Shown piece by piece: positions 9,093 to 17,438 of a stretch of 64,000 bases of DNA (position 1 is the first letter of the stretch; every line of letters starts with the position of its first letter). The notes under the pieces are model-generated. The model was not told the DNA's origin, did no database searches, and saw nothing but the letters and a program-made list of their open reading frames with translations. The translations under genes and the position numbers were made by a program. The DNA comes from Bacillota bacterium (GTDB lineage Bacteria > Bacillota > Clostridia > Tissierellales > Sedimentibacteraceae): the NCBI GenBank assembly GCA_023386345.1, contig JAEWJT010000016.1:372001-436000 (forward strand), in the 5' to 3' direction.

Positions 9093-10382
9093 ATGAATTT
9101 TGTATATAAATTTCCTTTGAAAATGCACGTAGGAGTGGCTTGTAAACCCACAGTAAATATAGGTGATGCGGTCAAAAGAGGACAGTGCATAGCAGTGCCG
9201 GAGGGCTTAGGTGCTAAAATACATTCAAGTGTATCGGGACTCGTAAAAGAGCTTAGTGATACTTGTATTTTAATCCAAGCTGATGAGGTGCAAAGTGATG
9301 AATATGTAAAGATAAAAGAGTGTAATTCAATAAAGGATATATGTTTTGAAGCAGGAATTGTTGGAGCGGGAGGAGCAGGCTTTCCAACACACGTAAAGCT
9401 TGCAAATGATATTGCTGACGGATATATCATTGCAAATTGCGTAGAATGTGAGCCGGTGTTATCTCACAATATTTCTTTGATAGAACAAAATCCAGATATA
9501 GTTCTAAAAGGCGTGAAATACGCTATGGAAGCAGTTAAGGCAAAAAATGGAATTATAGCAATAAAGGAAAAAAATAAAAAAGCGATAGCTTCTTTAGAAA
9601 AAATTATAACAAATTATAAAAATATAACAATTAAAAAGCTTCCTGACATTTATCCTATGGGAGAGGAAAGAGCAATTATACATGAGATATTTGACAAGTG
9701 GCTTGAACCAACACAGCTTCCAATCGAGGCAAATTGTGTAGTCCTAAATACAGAGACATTGGCTAATATAGTAAAAGCAATAGAAGATAGAAAACCTGTA
9801 ATTGACAAGGATATAACTGTTGGAGGAAAACTTGCCAATGGTAGTAAAGAAAATGTATTTTTCCAAGTTCCAATAGGAACACCGATAAAAGAAATGATAG
9901 AAAAATGCGGTGGAATTGATGGAGAATACGGGGAAGTACTTATAGGCGGTCCTTATACAGGCTCAGCAGGAAACTTAGAAAGTGATGTAGTAACAAAAAC
10001 CTCTGGTGGTATCATAGTTACTATTGCCTTCCCTAAATATGAGGATAAAGTCGGCTTATTGGTTTGTGCCTGCGGTGCAAATGAAAGTAGATTAAGAGAT
10101 ATCGCTAATAAAATGGGCTCTGAGGTAGTAGAAGTGTTGCCATGTAAAAACATTGAAAATATCAAGGGAGCAAATAAATGTAAAACTCCGGGAACTTGTC
10201 CGGGACAAGCCGCTTTAGCTTTGCAATTTAAGAAAGCAGGTGCTAAAAGACTTATAATATCAAACTGCAGCGATTGTTCAAATACAGTTATGAATTCAGC
10301 ACCAAAACTAGGCTTGGGAGTATATCATCATACAGACCATGTATTTAGAACAGTTGATCATGAATTAACAAGAAGATTATAG
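9093..10382 (+). CDS. prdC: RnfC-like electron-transfer protein of proline reductase (PrdC)
   Basis: A 429-residue RnfC/NqrA-like soluble protein thought to pass electrons from NADH or the Rnf complex to D-proline reductase. It has an N-terminal barrel-sandwich region (residues 1-75), the glycine-rich GIVGAGGAGFPTHVKL typical of RnfC near residue 88, and a C-terminal cysteine-rich part with CACGANES, CKTPGTCPGQ and CSDCSN. As I recall, some PrdC homologues are selenoproteins; here there is no in-frame UGA, so every position is an ordinary residue. The ATG has AGGAG 8 nt upstream. It is the first gene after the sigma-54 promoter, ahead of prdA as expected for the cluster. Confidence 0.88.
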   Translation: MNFVYKFPLKMHVGVACKPTVNIGDAVKRGQCIAVPEGLGAKIHSSVSGLVKELSDTCILIQADEVQSDEYVKIKECNSIKDICFEAGIVGAGGAGFPTHVKLANDIADGYIIANCVECEPVLSHNISLIEQNPDIVLKGVKYAMEAVKAKNGIIAIKEKNKKAIASLEKIITNYKNITIKKLPDIYPMGEERAIIHEIFDKWLEPTQLPIEANCVVLNTETLANIVKAIEDRKPVIDKDITVGGKLANGSKENVFFQVPIGTPIKEMIEKCGGIDGEYGEVLIGGPYTGSAGNLESDVVTKTSGGIIVTIAFPKYEDKVGLLVCACGANESRLRDIANKMGSEVVEVLPCKNIENIKGANKCKTPGTCPGQAALALQFKKAGAKRLIISNCSDCSNTVMNSAPKLGLGVYHHTDHVFRTVDHELTRRL

Positions 10383-10401
10383 ATTTAAGGGAGAAAATAA
10401 A

Positions 10402-12549
10402 ATGTCATTAAACGCTGAACACATTGAAGAAATTAAAACAGAGCTTGCCATAGTTTGTTGTAGAACTGATGCTGGAACTGTTATATCAGCAGCTAACCTA
10501 GAAGATCCAGCAATATTTGATGAATTAAAAGATTCTGGACTTTTAAAAATACCTGATAATTGTCTTACAATTGAAGAAGTATTAGGAGCTAAGCTTATAA
10601 AAACTATTGATTCGCTGACACCTATGACACCTGATATGTTTGAAAGCATAAATAAGGTGAAATCAGAGGCTGAAAGCGTAGTTAACTTTAACATGGATGA
10701 AAATGCAAAAGCAGTTTTAAAGCTTAATAAGAAAGCTGGAGCTTTAATTCAAGTATCAGATTTAGAAAACCCAATGCACTTTGATAAATTAGTAGATTCA
10801 AATTTAATTACCTTAAATGATGAAATATTAACTGTTAAAGAGGTAATTGGAAAAAAATTAGCGAAGGATGTTGTAGCTTTGACGCCAGTATCAGGAGAAA
10901 TGCTAGAGGGATTTGCAGTAAAAAAAGTTGTTCCTAATTGCAATTCTATAGAAAATCCTATGATGAAAAAAGCATCAGGCAACAATACAGGAGTTATGAG
11001 AATAAAAATTGAAGAAGGTAAAGGAATTGATATTCAAATACCATTAAGCATAATAGCTCAAGGTGGATTTGATAATGAAGAAGCTGTGTGTGCAGAAACT
11101 GTAAATACAGTTATAGAAAATAGCGTAAACAATACTAAGGGATTTAATGCTGTAAATGCAGCAGAAGCTCAACAATCACCAAAGGCAGTTAGAAGCCTGA
11201 TTAAAAAGCATCACAAAATAACTGAAGTAAAATTTGGTAAAGAAACAAAAATAGAAGGCTCTTGTTTATATATAAGAGAGAACATATGTGAAGATGCTGT
11301 AAAAGGAAGCGAATTAGTAAAGGATATTAAATTAGAAATAATTACTCCTAATGATTATAATAAGTATAGTGAAACCATAATGGACGTTCAGCCAATAGCA
11401 ACAAAGGAAAAGGAATGTAAGCTTGGAAGTGGAGCTACAAGAATACTTGACGGTGTTATTGTTATGGTTACAGGAACAGATGAGGACGGAGTGCAAATTG
11501 GAGAGTTTGGCTCATCAGAAGGTATACTTGAAGAAAATATCATGTGGGGCAGACCAGGCGCACCTGATAAGGGAGATATCTTTATAAAGACTCAAGTAAC
11601 AATAGTCAGAGGAACAAATATGGAAAGACCTGGACCATATGCTGCTCATAAAGTGTCTGATGTTATTACTCAAGAGATAAGAAATGTGATGAAAGAGGCT
11701 GATGACAGTCTATTTGAAACTACAGAGGAATTAGTACAGTATAGAAGAACGGGCAAGAAAAAAATAGTTATAGTAAAAGAAATAATGGGTCAAGGTGCAA
11801 TGCACGATAATCTGATATTGCCAGTAGAGCCGGTTGGAGTTTTAGGTGGAAAACCAAATGTTGACTTAGGAAACGTACCAGTTATGCTTTCTCCTATTGA
11901 GGTATTAGATGGAGGAATACATGCTCTTACCTGTATAGGACCTGCTTCTAAGGAGTGTTCAAGACACTATTTCAGAGAGCCATTAGTAATAGAAGCTATG
12001 AATGATGAAGATGTAGATTTATGCGGAGTATTATTTGTTGGAAGTCCACAAATAAATTCAGAAAAATTCTATGTATCAGAAAGATTAGGTATGACAATTG
12101 AAGCATTAGATGTTGATGGTGCTATTGTAACTACTGAAGGATTTGGAAACAATCATATAGACTTCGCAAGCCATATTGAGCAGATAGGTCAAAGAGGTAT
12201 TGAAGTTGTAGGTATGTCATTCTGTGGAGTTCAGGGCGCTTTAGTTGTTGGTAACAAGTACATGAAGCATATGGTTGACAACAATAAGTCAGAAGAAGGA
12301 ATAGAAAATGAAGTGTTATCTTGCAATACACTGTGTAAGGAAGATGCAATAAGAGCTTTATCTATGCTTAAATCAGCTATAGACGGTGAAGAAGTTAAAT
12401 CTCCAGAGAAAAAATGGAATCCAAATGTTAAGGAATCAAACCTTGAAATAATAGAAAAGGATACAAATAAATCAATAGATAGAGTTTTAAATGAAACTTC
12501 TATTCCATTAAGTGATAAAAGAAAAGACAAAATGGGTGGAAATCAATAA
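10402..12549 (+). CDS. prdA: D-proline reductase proprotein PrdA (pyruvoyl-type)
   Basis: A 715-residue precursor of two subunits of D-proline reductase, which reduces D-proline to 5-aminovalerate. Related proproteins cleave themselves before a cysteine that becomes a pyruvoyl group; here Cys511 in HALTCIGPASKEC is the matching site, giving chains of about 510 and 205 residues. The N-terminus holds a tandem duplication: residues 16-81 and 104-169 align without gaps (27 of 66 identical by my count). The copy offset of 88 residues roughly equals the excess over the about 630-residue enzymes I remember. A region at about 272-511 is paralogous to PrdD, and the part after Cys511 to PrdE. Confidence 0.93.
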   Translation: MSLNAEHIEEIKTELAIVCCRTDAGTVISAANLEDPAIFDELKDSGLLKIPDNCLTIEEVLGAKLIKTIDSLTPMTPDMFESINKVKSEAESVVNFNMDENAKAVLKLNKKAGALIQVSDLENPMHFDKLVDSNLITLNDEILTVKEVIGKKLAKDVVALTPVSGEMLEGFAVKKVVPNCNSIENPMMKKASGNNTGVMRIKIEEGKGIDIQIPLSIIAQGGFDNEEAVCAETVNTVIENSVNNTKGFNAVNAAEAQQSPKAVRSLIKKHHKITEVKFGKETKIEGSCLYIRENICEDAVKGSELVKDIKLEIITPNDYNKYSETIMDVQPIATKEKECKLGSGATRILDGVIVMVTGTDEDGVQIGEFGSSEGILEENIMWGRPGAPDKGDIFIKTQVTIVRGTNMERPGPYAAHKVSDVITQEIRNVMKEADDSLFETTEELVQYRRTGKKKIVIVKEIMGQGAMHDNLILPVEPVGVLGGKPNVDLGNVPVMLSPIEVLDGGIHALTCIGPASKECSRHYFREPLVIEAMNDEDVDLCGVLFVGSPQINSEKFYVSERLGMTIEALDVDGAIVTTEGFGNNHIDFASHIEQIGQRGIEVVGMSFCGVQGALVVGNKYMKHMVDNNKSEEGIENEVLSCNTLCKEDAIRALSMLKSAIDGEEVKSPEKKWNPNVKESNLEIIEKDTNKSIDRVLNETSIPLSDKRKDKMGGNQ

Positions 12550-12553
12550 GGCT

Positions 12554-12802
12554 ATGAAATATTGTGATAATTTAATTGAAATGAAAGGTATTATAACCGA
12601 GGTTCATGATGGTGCAGTATCAATAGACTTTAAAGGTAGACTTGGAAGTATGAAAATTCCAATGAGAATGCTAATAACTGATTACGAACTACAAGAAGGC
12701 ATGGAAATAGGACTTAAAATGAGTTTTGTAGAAGTTATATCAGACAAAATAAATGAAAACTATACAAAAAATAAACAGGCAAAATTAGAAAGGTGTGAAT
12801 AA
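12554..12802 (+). CDS. Small conserved protein of the prd cluster (CBO2463/CBO2479-like)
   Basis: An 82-residue protein between prdA and prdB, with VHDGAVSIDFKGRLGSMKIPMRML and a following SFVEVIS segment. I recall this pattern as the CBO2463/CBO2479 domain found beside prd genes in other Clostridia; its function is unknown. Strand-rich sequence with a KGRLG turn suggests a small beta-barrel. The frame is open back to a GTG at 12512 inside prdA, and a GTG at 12536 is also possible; I prefer the ATG at 12554, just after the prdA stop, although its AAGG is very close. It ends 1 bp before the preferred prdB start. Confidence 0.65.
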   Translation: MKYCDNLIEMKGIITEVHDGAVSIDFKGRLGSMKIPMRMLITDYELQEGMEIGLKMSFVEVISDKINENYTKNKQAKLERCE

Positions 12803-12803
12803 A

Positions 12804-13514
12804 GTGAAAGGATTACAATCAGAAATTTTCGTTCCTATAACTCCCCAATCAGTATGGACACCAGTTACAAAAGAGTTAAAGGATATGAAAATTGCTTTTG
12901 CTACAGCAGCGGGAGTGCATTTAAAGAGCGATAAAAGATTTAATCTTGCAGGAGATTTTTCTTATAGATTAATACCAGGAGATGCTAATGCTCATGATTT
13001 GATGGTATCTCACGGAGGATATGACAACGGTGATGTTAATAAAGATATTAACTGTATGTTTCCTCTTGACAGATTAAGAGAGTTAAAGGAAGAAGGTTTT
13101 ATAGGTGATGTAGCTCCGACTCATGCAGGATTTATGGGTGGCGGCGGAAACCAAGAGAAATTTAAAAACGAAACTGGACCAGCAATCGCTAAAATATTAA
13201 AAGATGAAGGCGTTGATGCAGTCGTATTAACAGCTGGCTGAGGTACTTGTCATCGCTCTGCTGTACTTGTACAAAGAGCGATTGAGGAATCGGGGATTCC
13301 TACAATAGTTATAGCAGCATTACCACCAGTAGTTAGACAAACCGGAACTCCAAGAGCAGTAGCTCCACTTGTACCAATGGGTGCAAATGCGGGAGAACCT
13401 AACAATAAAGAGATGCAAACTGAAATATTAAAGGCTACACTAAAACAATTAGTTGAAATACAAACACCTGGTAAGATAGTAACATTACCATTTGAATATA
13501 TAGCTAAAGTATGA
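12804..13514 (+). CDS. prdB: D-proline reductase selenoprotein subunit PrdB (UGA = selenocysteine)
   Basis: This is one gene read through an in-frame TGA at 13239-13241, not two fragments. Before the TGA the protein runs to VDAVVLTAG; after it the same frame continues GTCHRSAVLVQRAIEESG and on to IAKV, stopping at 13512-13514. The product is 236 residues with selenocysteine at 146, close to the about 240 residues of known PrdB, the selenium-containing subunit that attacks D-proline. A strong hairpin 10 nt after the TGA fits a bacterial SECIS element. I chose the GTG at 12804 (AGGTGTG 6 nt upstream) over the GTG at 12795. The stop overlaps the prdD start. Confidence 0.94.
13239..13282 (+). promoter_or_regulatory. 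Selenocysteine UGA codon and SECIS-type hairpin in prdB
   Basis: The TGA (13239-13241) is followed after 10 nt by ATCGCTCT (13252-13259), which pairs with AGAGCGAT (13275-13282). Inside this, TGTA and TACA can pair around a CTTG loop. Position and shape fit the bacterial SECIS recognised by SelB. The hairpin is within coding sequence. Confidence 0.85.
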
Positions 13515-14269
13515 TAAAAGAAATCAGTAAATTAGTTATAAAAGCATTTAATATTGAAAATGTATATCTATCTAATAAGACAAAAATTGAAGAACATTGC
13601 TTATATATTAATGAAAATTTAGTAGTGGAAGCATTAAATCTTAATAAGGATTATATTAAAAGCTTAGATATTAAAGTAATTAATAAAAAAGATAGAAATG
13701 TTTTTGTTAATTCAATATTGGATTTTATTCCTATTGCAACTAAGGTTTTAGGTAAAATAGGTGAGGGAGTAACACATACTTTAACTGGTGTATGTGTTAT
13801 GCTCACTGGAATTGATGAAAATGGTGTTCAAGTTGCAGAATTTGGATCATCAGAAGGATTTTTAAATGAGCAGGTTATTTTTAATCATCCGGGTACACCT
13901 AGCGATGATGATATAATTATTCATATAAATGTTGTTTTATTTAATGGAATGGGTACAGTGAGAAAGGCAATTATTGCTTCTCACAGTGCTTGTGATTATA
14001 TAATTCAGAATATACGAGAAAATGTTAAAAAATTAACTGGTAAAAACTGTGATGAAAAACATGAGTTTATACATAGCATAGACAATACTAAGAAAAATAT
14101 TGCAATAATAAAACAAGTGGCAGGACAAGGGGCTATGTATGATACTTTTGTGTTGCCTGATGAGCCTTGTGGTGTCAGTGGTGCATACTCAATTATTGAC
14201 GTGGGCAACGCTCCAATAATACTTACTCCAAATGAATATAGGGATGGAGCAATTAGAGCAATGTATTAA
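13511..14269 (+). CDS. prdD: PrdD, paralogue of the N-terminal chain of PrdA
   Basis: A 252-residue protein similar to residues about 272-510 of PrdA. Shared stretches include EFGSSEGFL, a VAGQGAMYDTFVLPDEPCGV segment and VGNAPIILTP. It ends in DGAIRAMY, aligned with DGGIHALT of PrdA, that is, just before the residue where PrdA cleaves. PrdE begins with the matching continuation. PrdD occurs in prd clusters of other Clostridia; its role (assembly, regulation or a second enzyme) is not established to my knowledge. Its ATG overlaps the prdB stop by 4 bases (ATGA), so translation is coupled. The duplicated N-terminal domains of PrdA are absent. Confidence 0.85.
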   Translation: MIKEISKLVIKAFNIENVYLSNKTKIEEHCLYINENLVVEALNLNKDYIKSLDIKVINKKDRNVFVNSILDFIPIATKVLGKIGEGVTHTLTGVCVMLTGIDENGVQVAEFGSSEGFLNEQVIFNHPGTPSDDDIIIHINVVLFNGMGTVRKAIIASHSACDYIIQNIRENVKKLTGKNCDEKHEFIHSIDNTKKNIAIIKQVAGQGAMYDTFVLPDEPCGVSGAYSIIDVGNAPIILTPNEYRDGAIRAMY

Positions 14270-14312
14270 TAACTAGAGCTTAGTTTGATAGAAATGAAAA
14301 AGGGGTGTAAAT

Positions 14313-14786
14313 ATGGGAATAGGACCATCTACTAAGGAAACTACACTGCATCATTTTAGAGATCCTCTACTTGATGTAGTCAGTAACGATAATGATGTAA
14401 ATTTATTGGGAGTTGTAATTGTCGGTACACCTCAATCTAATAAAGATAAATATTTTGTAGGTAAAAGGGCAGCTATGTGTATTCAGGCTATGAATATAGA
14501 TGGTGCAATAATTTCCGTTGACGGTTTTGGCAATAGTCACGTTGATTTTGCCAATACAATACAAGAAATTGCCAGTAGAAATATACCGGTTGTAGGTATG
14601 AGCTTTGTTGGTACACAAGGTAAGTTTGTTACTACAAATGAATATATGGATACTATTGTTGATTTAAATAAATCTGAGGATGGAATTGAAACATTGAGGG
14701 TTGGCGAAAATTCCTCAGTTATCTTAGATGCAAAAAAGGCTATTTCATTGTTAAAGCTTAAAATTAGGAGGAATGACAAGAAATGA
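14313..14786 (+). CDS. prdE: PrdE, paralogue of the C-terminal chain of PrdA
   Basis: A 157-residue protein similar to the part of PrdA after its cleavage site. It starts MGIGPSTKETTLHHFRDPL against CIGPASKECSRHYFREPL of PrdA, so the cysteine that would form the pyruvoyl group is absent. GAIISVDGFGNSHVDFA and VVGMSFVGTQG match GAIVTTEGFGNNHIDFA and VVGMSFCGVQG. Together PrdD and PrdE look like a split, non-cleaving copy of PrdA. A gap of 43 bp separates it from prdD, and AAAGGGGTG precedes the ATG. The last codons overlap the prdF start by 4 bases. Confidence 0.85.
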   Translation: MGIGPSTKETTLHHFRDPLLDVVSNDNDVNLLGVVIVGTPQSNKDKYFVGKRAAMCIQAMNIDGAIISVDGFGNSHVDFANTIQEIASRNIPVVGMSFVGTQGKFVTTNEYMDTIVDLNKSEDGIETLRVGENSSVILDAKKAISLLKLKIRRNDKK

Positions 14787-15796
14787 AAATTAAAAAATCA
14801 ATGCATGCAATAGATTCACATACAATGGGTGAACCAACAAGAATTATAACAAGTGGTATACCTAAAATACCTGGAAAAACTATAGCAGACAAAAAAGAAT
14901 ATTTGGAAAGTAATTTAGATTATATTAGAACTGCAGTTATGAATGAACCAAGAGGTCATAATGATATGTTTGGTTCTATACTTATGGAGCCGGTATCAGA
15001 GGAGGCAGATTTTGGTATTGTGTTTATGGATGGCGGAGGATATCTAAACATGTGTGGACATGGATCGATAGGAGCTGCTTCAGCAATTGTAGAAACTGGA
15101 ATGGTAGATGTTGTTGAACCTATAACTAAGGTAGTTTTAGAATCTCCTGCAGGACTAATAAAAGCAGATGTGAGAGTAGAAAATGATATAGTTAAAGATG
15201 CTACAATTACAAACGTTCCATCATTCTTATACAAAAGAGATCTAAAAATTAATGTTCCAACAGTAGGTGAAGTTACTTTAGACATTGCCTTCGGAGGAAG
15301 CTTCTTCGCTATAGTTGACATAACTCAAGAATGTTTGAACTTAGATATTTGTGTAGAAAATGCACATGAAATAAAAGAGTTAGGTATTAAAATTAGAAAT
15401 GAAGTGAATAAGAGCATAACTGTTGCACACCCATATTTGACCTATATCAAAACAGTTGATTTAGTTGAATTCTATGGACCTGCTAAAAATCCTAGTGCAA
15501 CTATGCAAAATGTTGTAATATTCGGCTCAGGACAGGTAGACAGATCACCTTGTGGAACAGGCACGAGCGCAAAACTTGCCACACTTATTGCAAAAGGAAA
15601 ACTAAAGCTAAACGAAGAGTTTGTGTATGAAAGTATAACAGGAACAATGTTTACAGGAAAGGCAATAGAAAAGGTTAAAATCGGAGAATACGACGGTATT
15701 ATTCCACAAATTACTGGAAGAGCTTATGTTACTGGATTTAATCATTTTATTATAAATGATGAAGATCCGCTAAAATATGGCTTTAAATTAGCGTAG
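14783..15796 (+). CDS. prdF: Proline racemase
   Basis: A 337-residue member of the proline racemase / hydroxyproline 2-epimerase family, converting L-proline to D-proline for the reductase. Both catalytic cysteines are visible: Cys91 in NMCGHGSIGAA and Cys257 in DRSPCGTGTSAKLATL. This excludes the trans-3-hydroxyproline dehydratase branch, where the first cysteine is a threonine. Length is normal. Whether 4-hydroxyproline is also accepted cannot be told by eye. Its start overlaps the end of prdE by 4 bases with GGAGG upstream, so it is part of the operon. Confidence 0.93.
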   Translation: MKIKKSMHAIDSHTMGEPTRIITSGIPKIPGKTIADKKEYLESNLDYIRTAVMNEPRGHNDMFGSILMEPVSEEADFGIVFMDGGGYLNMCGHGSIGAASAIVETGMVDVVEPITKVVLESPAGLIKADVRVENDIVKDATITNVPSFLYKRDLKINVPTVGEVTLDIAFGGSFFAIVDITQECLNLDICVENAHEIKELGIKIRNEVNKSITVAHPYLTYIKTVDLVEFYGPAKNPSATMQNVVIFGSGQVDRSPCGTGTSAKLATLIAKGKLKLNEEFVYESITGTMFTGKAIEKVKIGEYDGIIPQITGRAYVTGFNHFIINDEDPLKYGFKLA

Positions 15797-15849
15797 AGAT
15801 AAAAAAATTATTTTTAGGACACTTTTTGTGACACAGGGAGGATAAAAGA

Positions 15850-17097
15850 ATGAAAAAGATAGCATTTATTAATGGTAATTTGATAGATGGTACAGGCAAG
15901 GATATGATTAAAAATTCGCTTGTACTGGTGGAAGATAAAAAGATAGTATATGCAGGAATAAAAAAAGAATTTAGTCAAGATTATGAATGTATTGATATAT
16001 CAAATAAAACAATTATGCCGGGACTTATAGACACTCATTTGCATTTTAGTGGAAATTTAACTGACAATGACAGTGATTGGGTATTAGAGAATGTTGTTCA
16101 AAAAACAGTAGTAGCAGTACAACAAGCTAGAGAATGTTTAGAAAACGGATTAACGACAGTTGGAGAAATATCTCGTTCAGGTATAGCAATAAGAGATATG
16201 GTCGAGGCAGGTGTGATGCAAGGGCCAAGAGTCATAGCAACAGGACTTGGATTTTGCAGAACATGCGGACATGGAGACAGCCATAAGCTGCCTTATAGCT
16301 ATAACCACGATTCACATCCTTGGGCTGAAAGAGTTGACGGACCTTGGGATTTAAGAAAAGCAATTAGACATAGACTTCGTGAAAATCCAGATGCTATCAA
16401 GATTTGGTCAACAGGCGGCGGAATTTGGAGATGGGATCAGAAATTAGACCAACACTATACATTTGAAGAAATAAAAGCAGTTGTTGATGAGTGCAACATG
16501 GTTGGAATTCCTGTTTGGTCACACGCAGAGGGATATTCTGGCGCTCTGGATAGCTGCAAGGCCGGAGTTCATCTAATCATACATGGTCAAACACTCAATG
16601 ACGAGTGCCTAGATATAATGGCAGAAAAAGGAATTTACTTCTGCCCGACAATACAGTTTTTAAATGAATGGTTTAAAACATATGCGCCGCCGTATATACC
16701 TGAAGTTCATGATAAATTCCCAGGCGAAACAGTTGCTGAAAAGGAATTGAACAGAGTTTATTCTAATTTAAGAAGGGCAAAAGAAAAAGGAATAGTTTTA
16801 ACAATAGGCTCTGATTCATTCTGCTCAAGCTTGACTCCATATGGAACAACAGCCATTGGTGAAATGTACGCATTCAATGAAAAAGCAGGCATAGGCAATA
16901 TGGATGTAATAGTAGCAGCAACTAAATCTGGAGCAGAAATGCTAAAGGTTTTAGATAAAACAGGCACATTAGAAGAAGGAAAATTTGCAGACTTATTAGT
17001 TATAGAGGGCAATCCGCTTGAAAACATAAGAGCTATTTGTGTTGAAAACATGAAGCTAATAATGAAAGAGGGAACTTTAGTAAAGAATAATTTGTAA
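15850..17097 (+). CDS. Amidohydrolase-family metal-dependent hydrolase, possible prolidase
   Basis: A 415-residue amidohydrolase with the binuclear metal-site series: DTHLHFSG near residue 61, a lysine likely to be carbamylated in DAIKIWSTGGG, VWSHAEGYSG, IHGQTLND and TIGSDSF. The N-terminal INGNLIDGTGKD and C-terminal LEEGKFADLLVIEGNPLE form the usual composite beta-domain. It resembles the imidazolonepropionase-like/Xaa-Pro dipeptidase branch. Position, 53 bp behind prdF and before the operon terminator, suggests release of proline from dipeptides or a cyclic compound, but substrate assignment is inference. The start follows AGGGAGGATAAAAGA. Confidence 0.78.
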   Translation: MKKIAFINGNLIDGTGKDMIKNSLVLVEDKKIVYAGIKKEFSQDYECIDISNKTIMPGLIDTHLHFSGNLTDNDSDWVLENVVQKTVVAVQQARECLENGLTTVGEISRSGIAIRDMVEAGVMQGPRVIATGLGFCRTCGHGDSHKLPYSYNHDSHPWAERVDGPWDLRKAIRHRLRENPDAIKIWSTGGGIWRWDQKLDQHYTFEEIKAVVDECNMVGIPVWSHAEGYSGALDSCKAGVHLIIHGQTLNDECLDIMAEKGIYFCPTIQFLNEWFKTYAPPYIPEVHDKFPGETVAEKELNRVYSNLRRAKEKGIVLTIGSDSFCSSLTPYGTTAIGEMYAFNEKAGIGNMDVIVAATKSGAEMLKVLDKTGTLEEGKFADLLVIEGNPLENIRAICVENMKLIMKEGTLVKNNL

Positions 17098-17438
17098 AAT
17101 AGTTAATTTATTACTTAATAAAATAAATTAAAAAGCCTTGCAAAAAAGACATAATTGTCTTTAGATAAGGCTTTTTATATTTGATTTTTAACAGAAAGTT
17201 TTGTAGTTATAATAATATAATTTAAGTACTATATTAAATTTCCTATTTGGAACTGTGAAATAATCTTTGTAAATTAATTTTTTATTGAATTTATTTAAGT
17301 TATAAAACCATCGAAATTCAAAGTGAAATTTGTGAAAGTGAGGGTTTTATTTTATTATGTTATTAATAATACATCTTGCCTATCTAAAGAAATTATCATA
17401 TGATATCTTTATACAAAATAAAAACAAGGAGAAATAAT
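17098..17438. other. 341-bp intergenic region after the prd operon
   Basis: It contains the prd terminator (17130-17176) and a second hairpin-like element in which ATAAAACC (17302-17309) can pair with GGTTTTAT (17343-17350), followed by TTTATT. The second could be a terminator or attenuator before the acetyltransferase gene. Nothing coding was seen. Confidence 0.5.
17130..17178 (+). terminator. Terminator of the prd operon
   Basis: AAAAAGCCTT (17130-17139) pairs with AAGGCTTTTT (17167-17176), with an inner AAGAC/GTCTT stem. A T run closes the structure. It lies 32 bp after the amidohydrolase stop codon. Confidence 0.85.

Noticed and set aside
12804..13514. prdB read as a pseudogene with a premature stop
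   Set aside because: The TGA is at the selenocysteine position of the family, sequence after it is conserved and a SECIS-type hairpin follows.
13511..14786. prdD and prdE read as a broken second prdA
   Set aside because: Both have starts with ribosome binding sites or coupled starts, both are intact, and separate PrdD and PrdE are known from other prd clusters.
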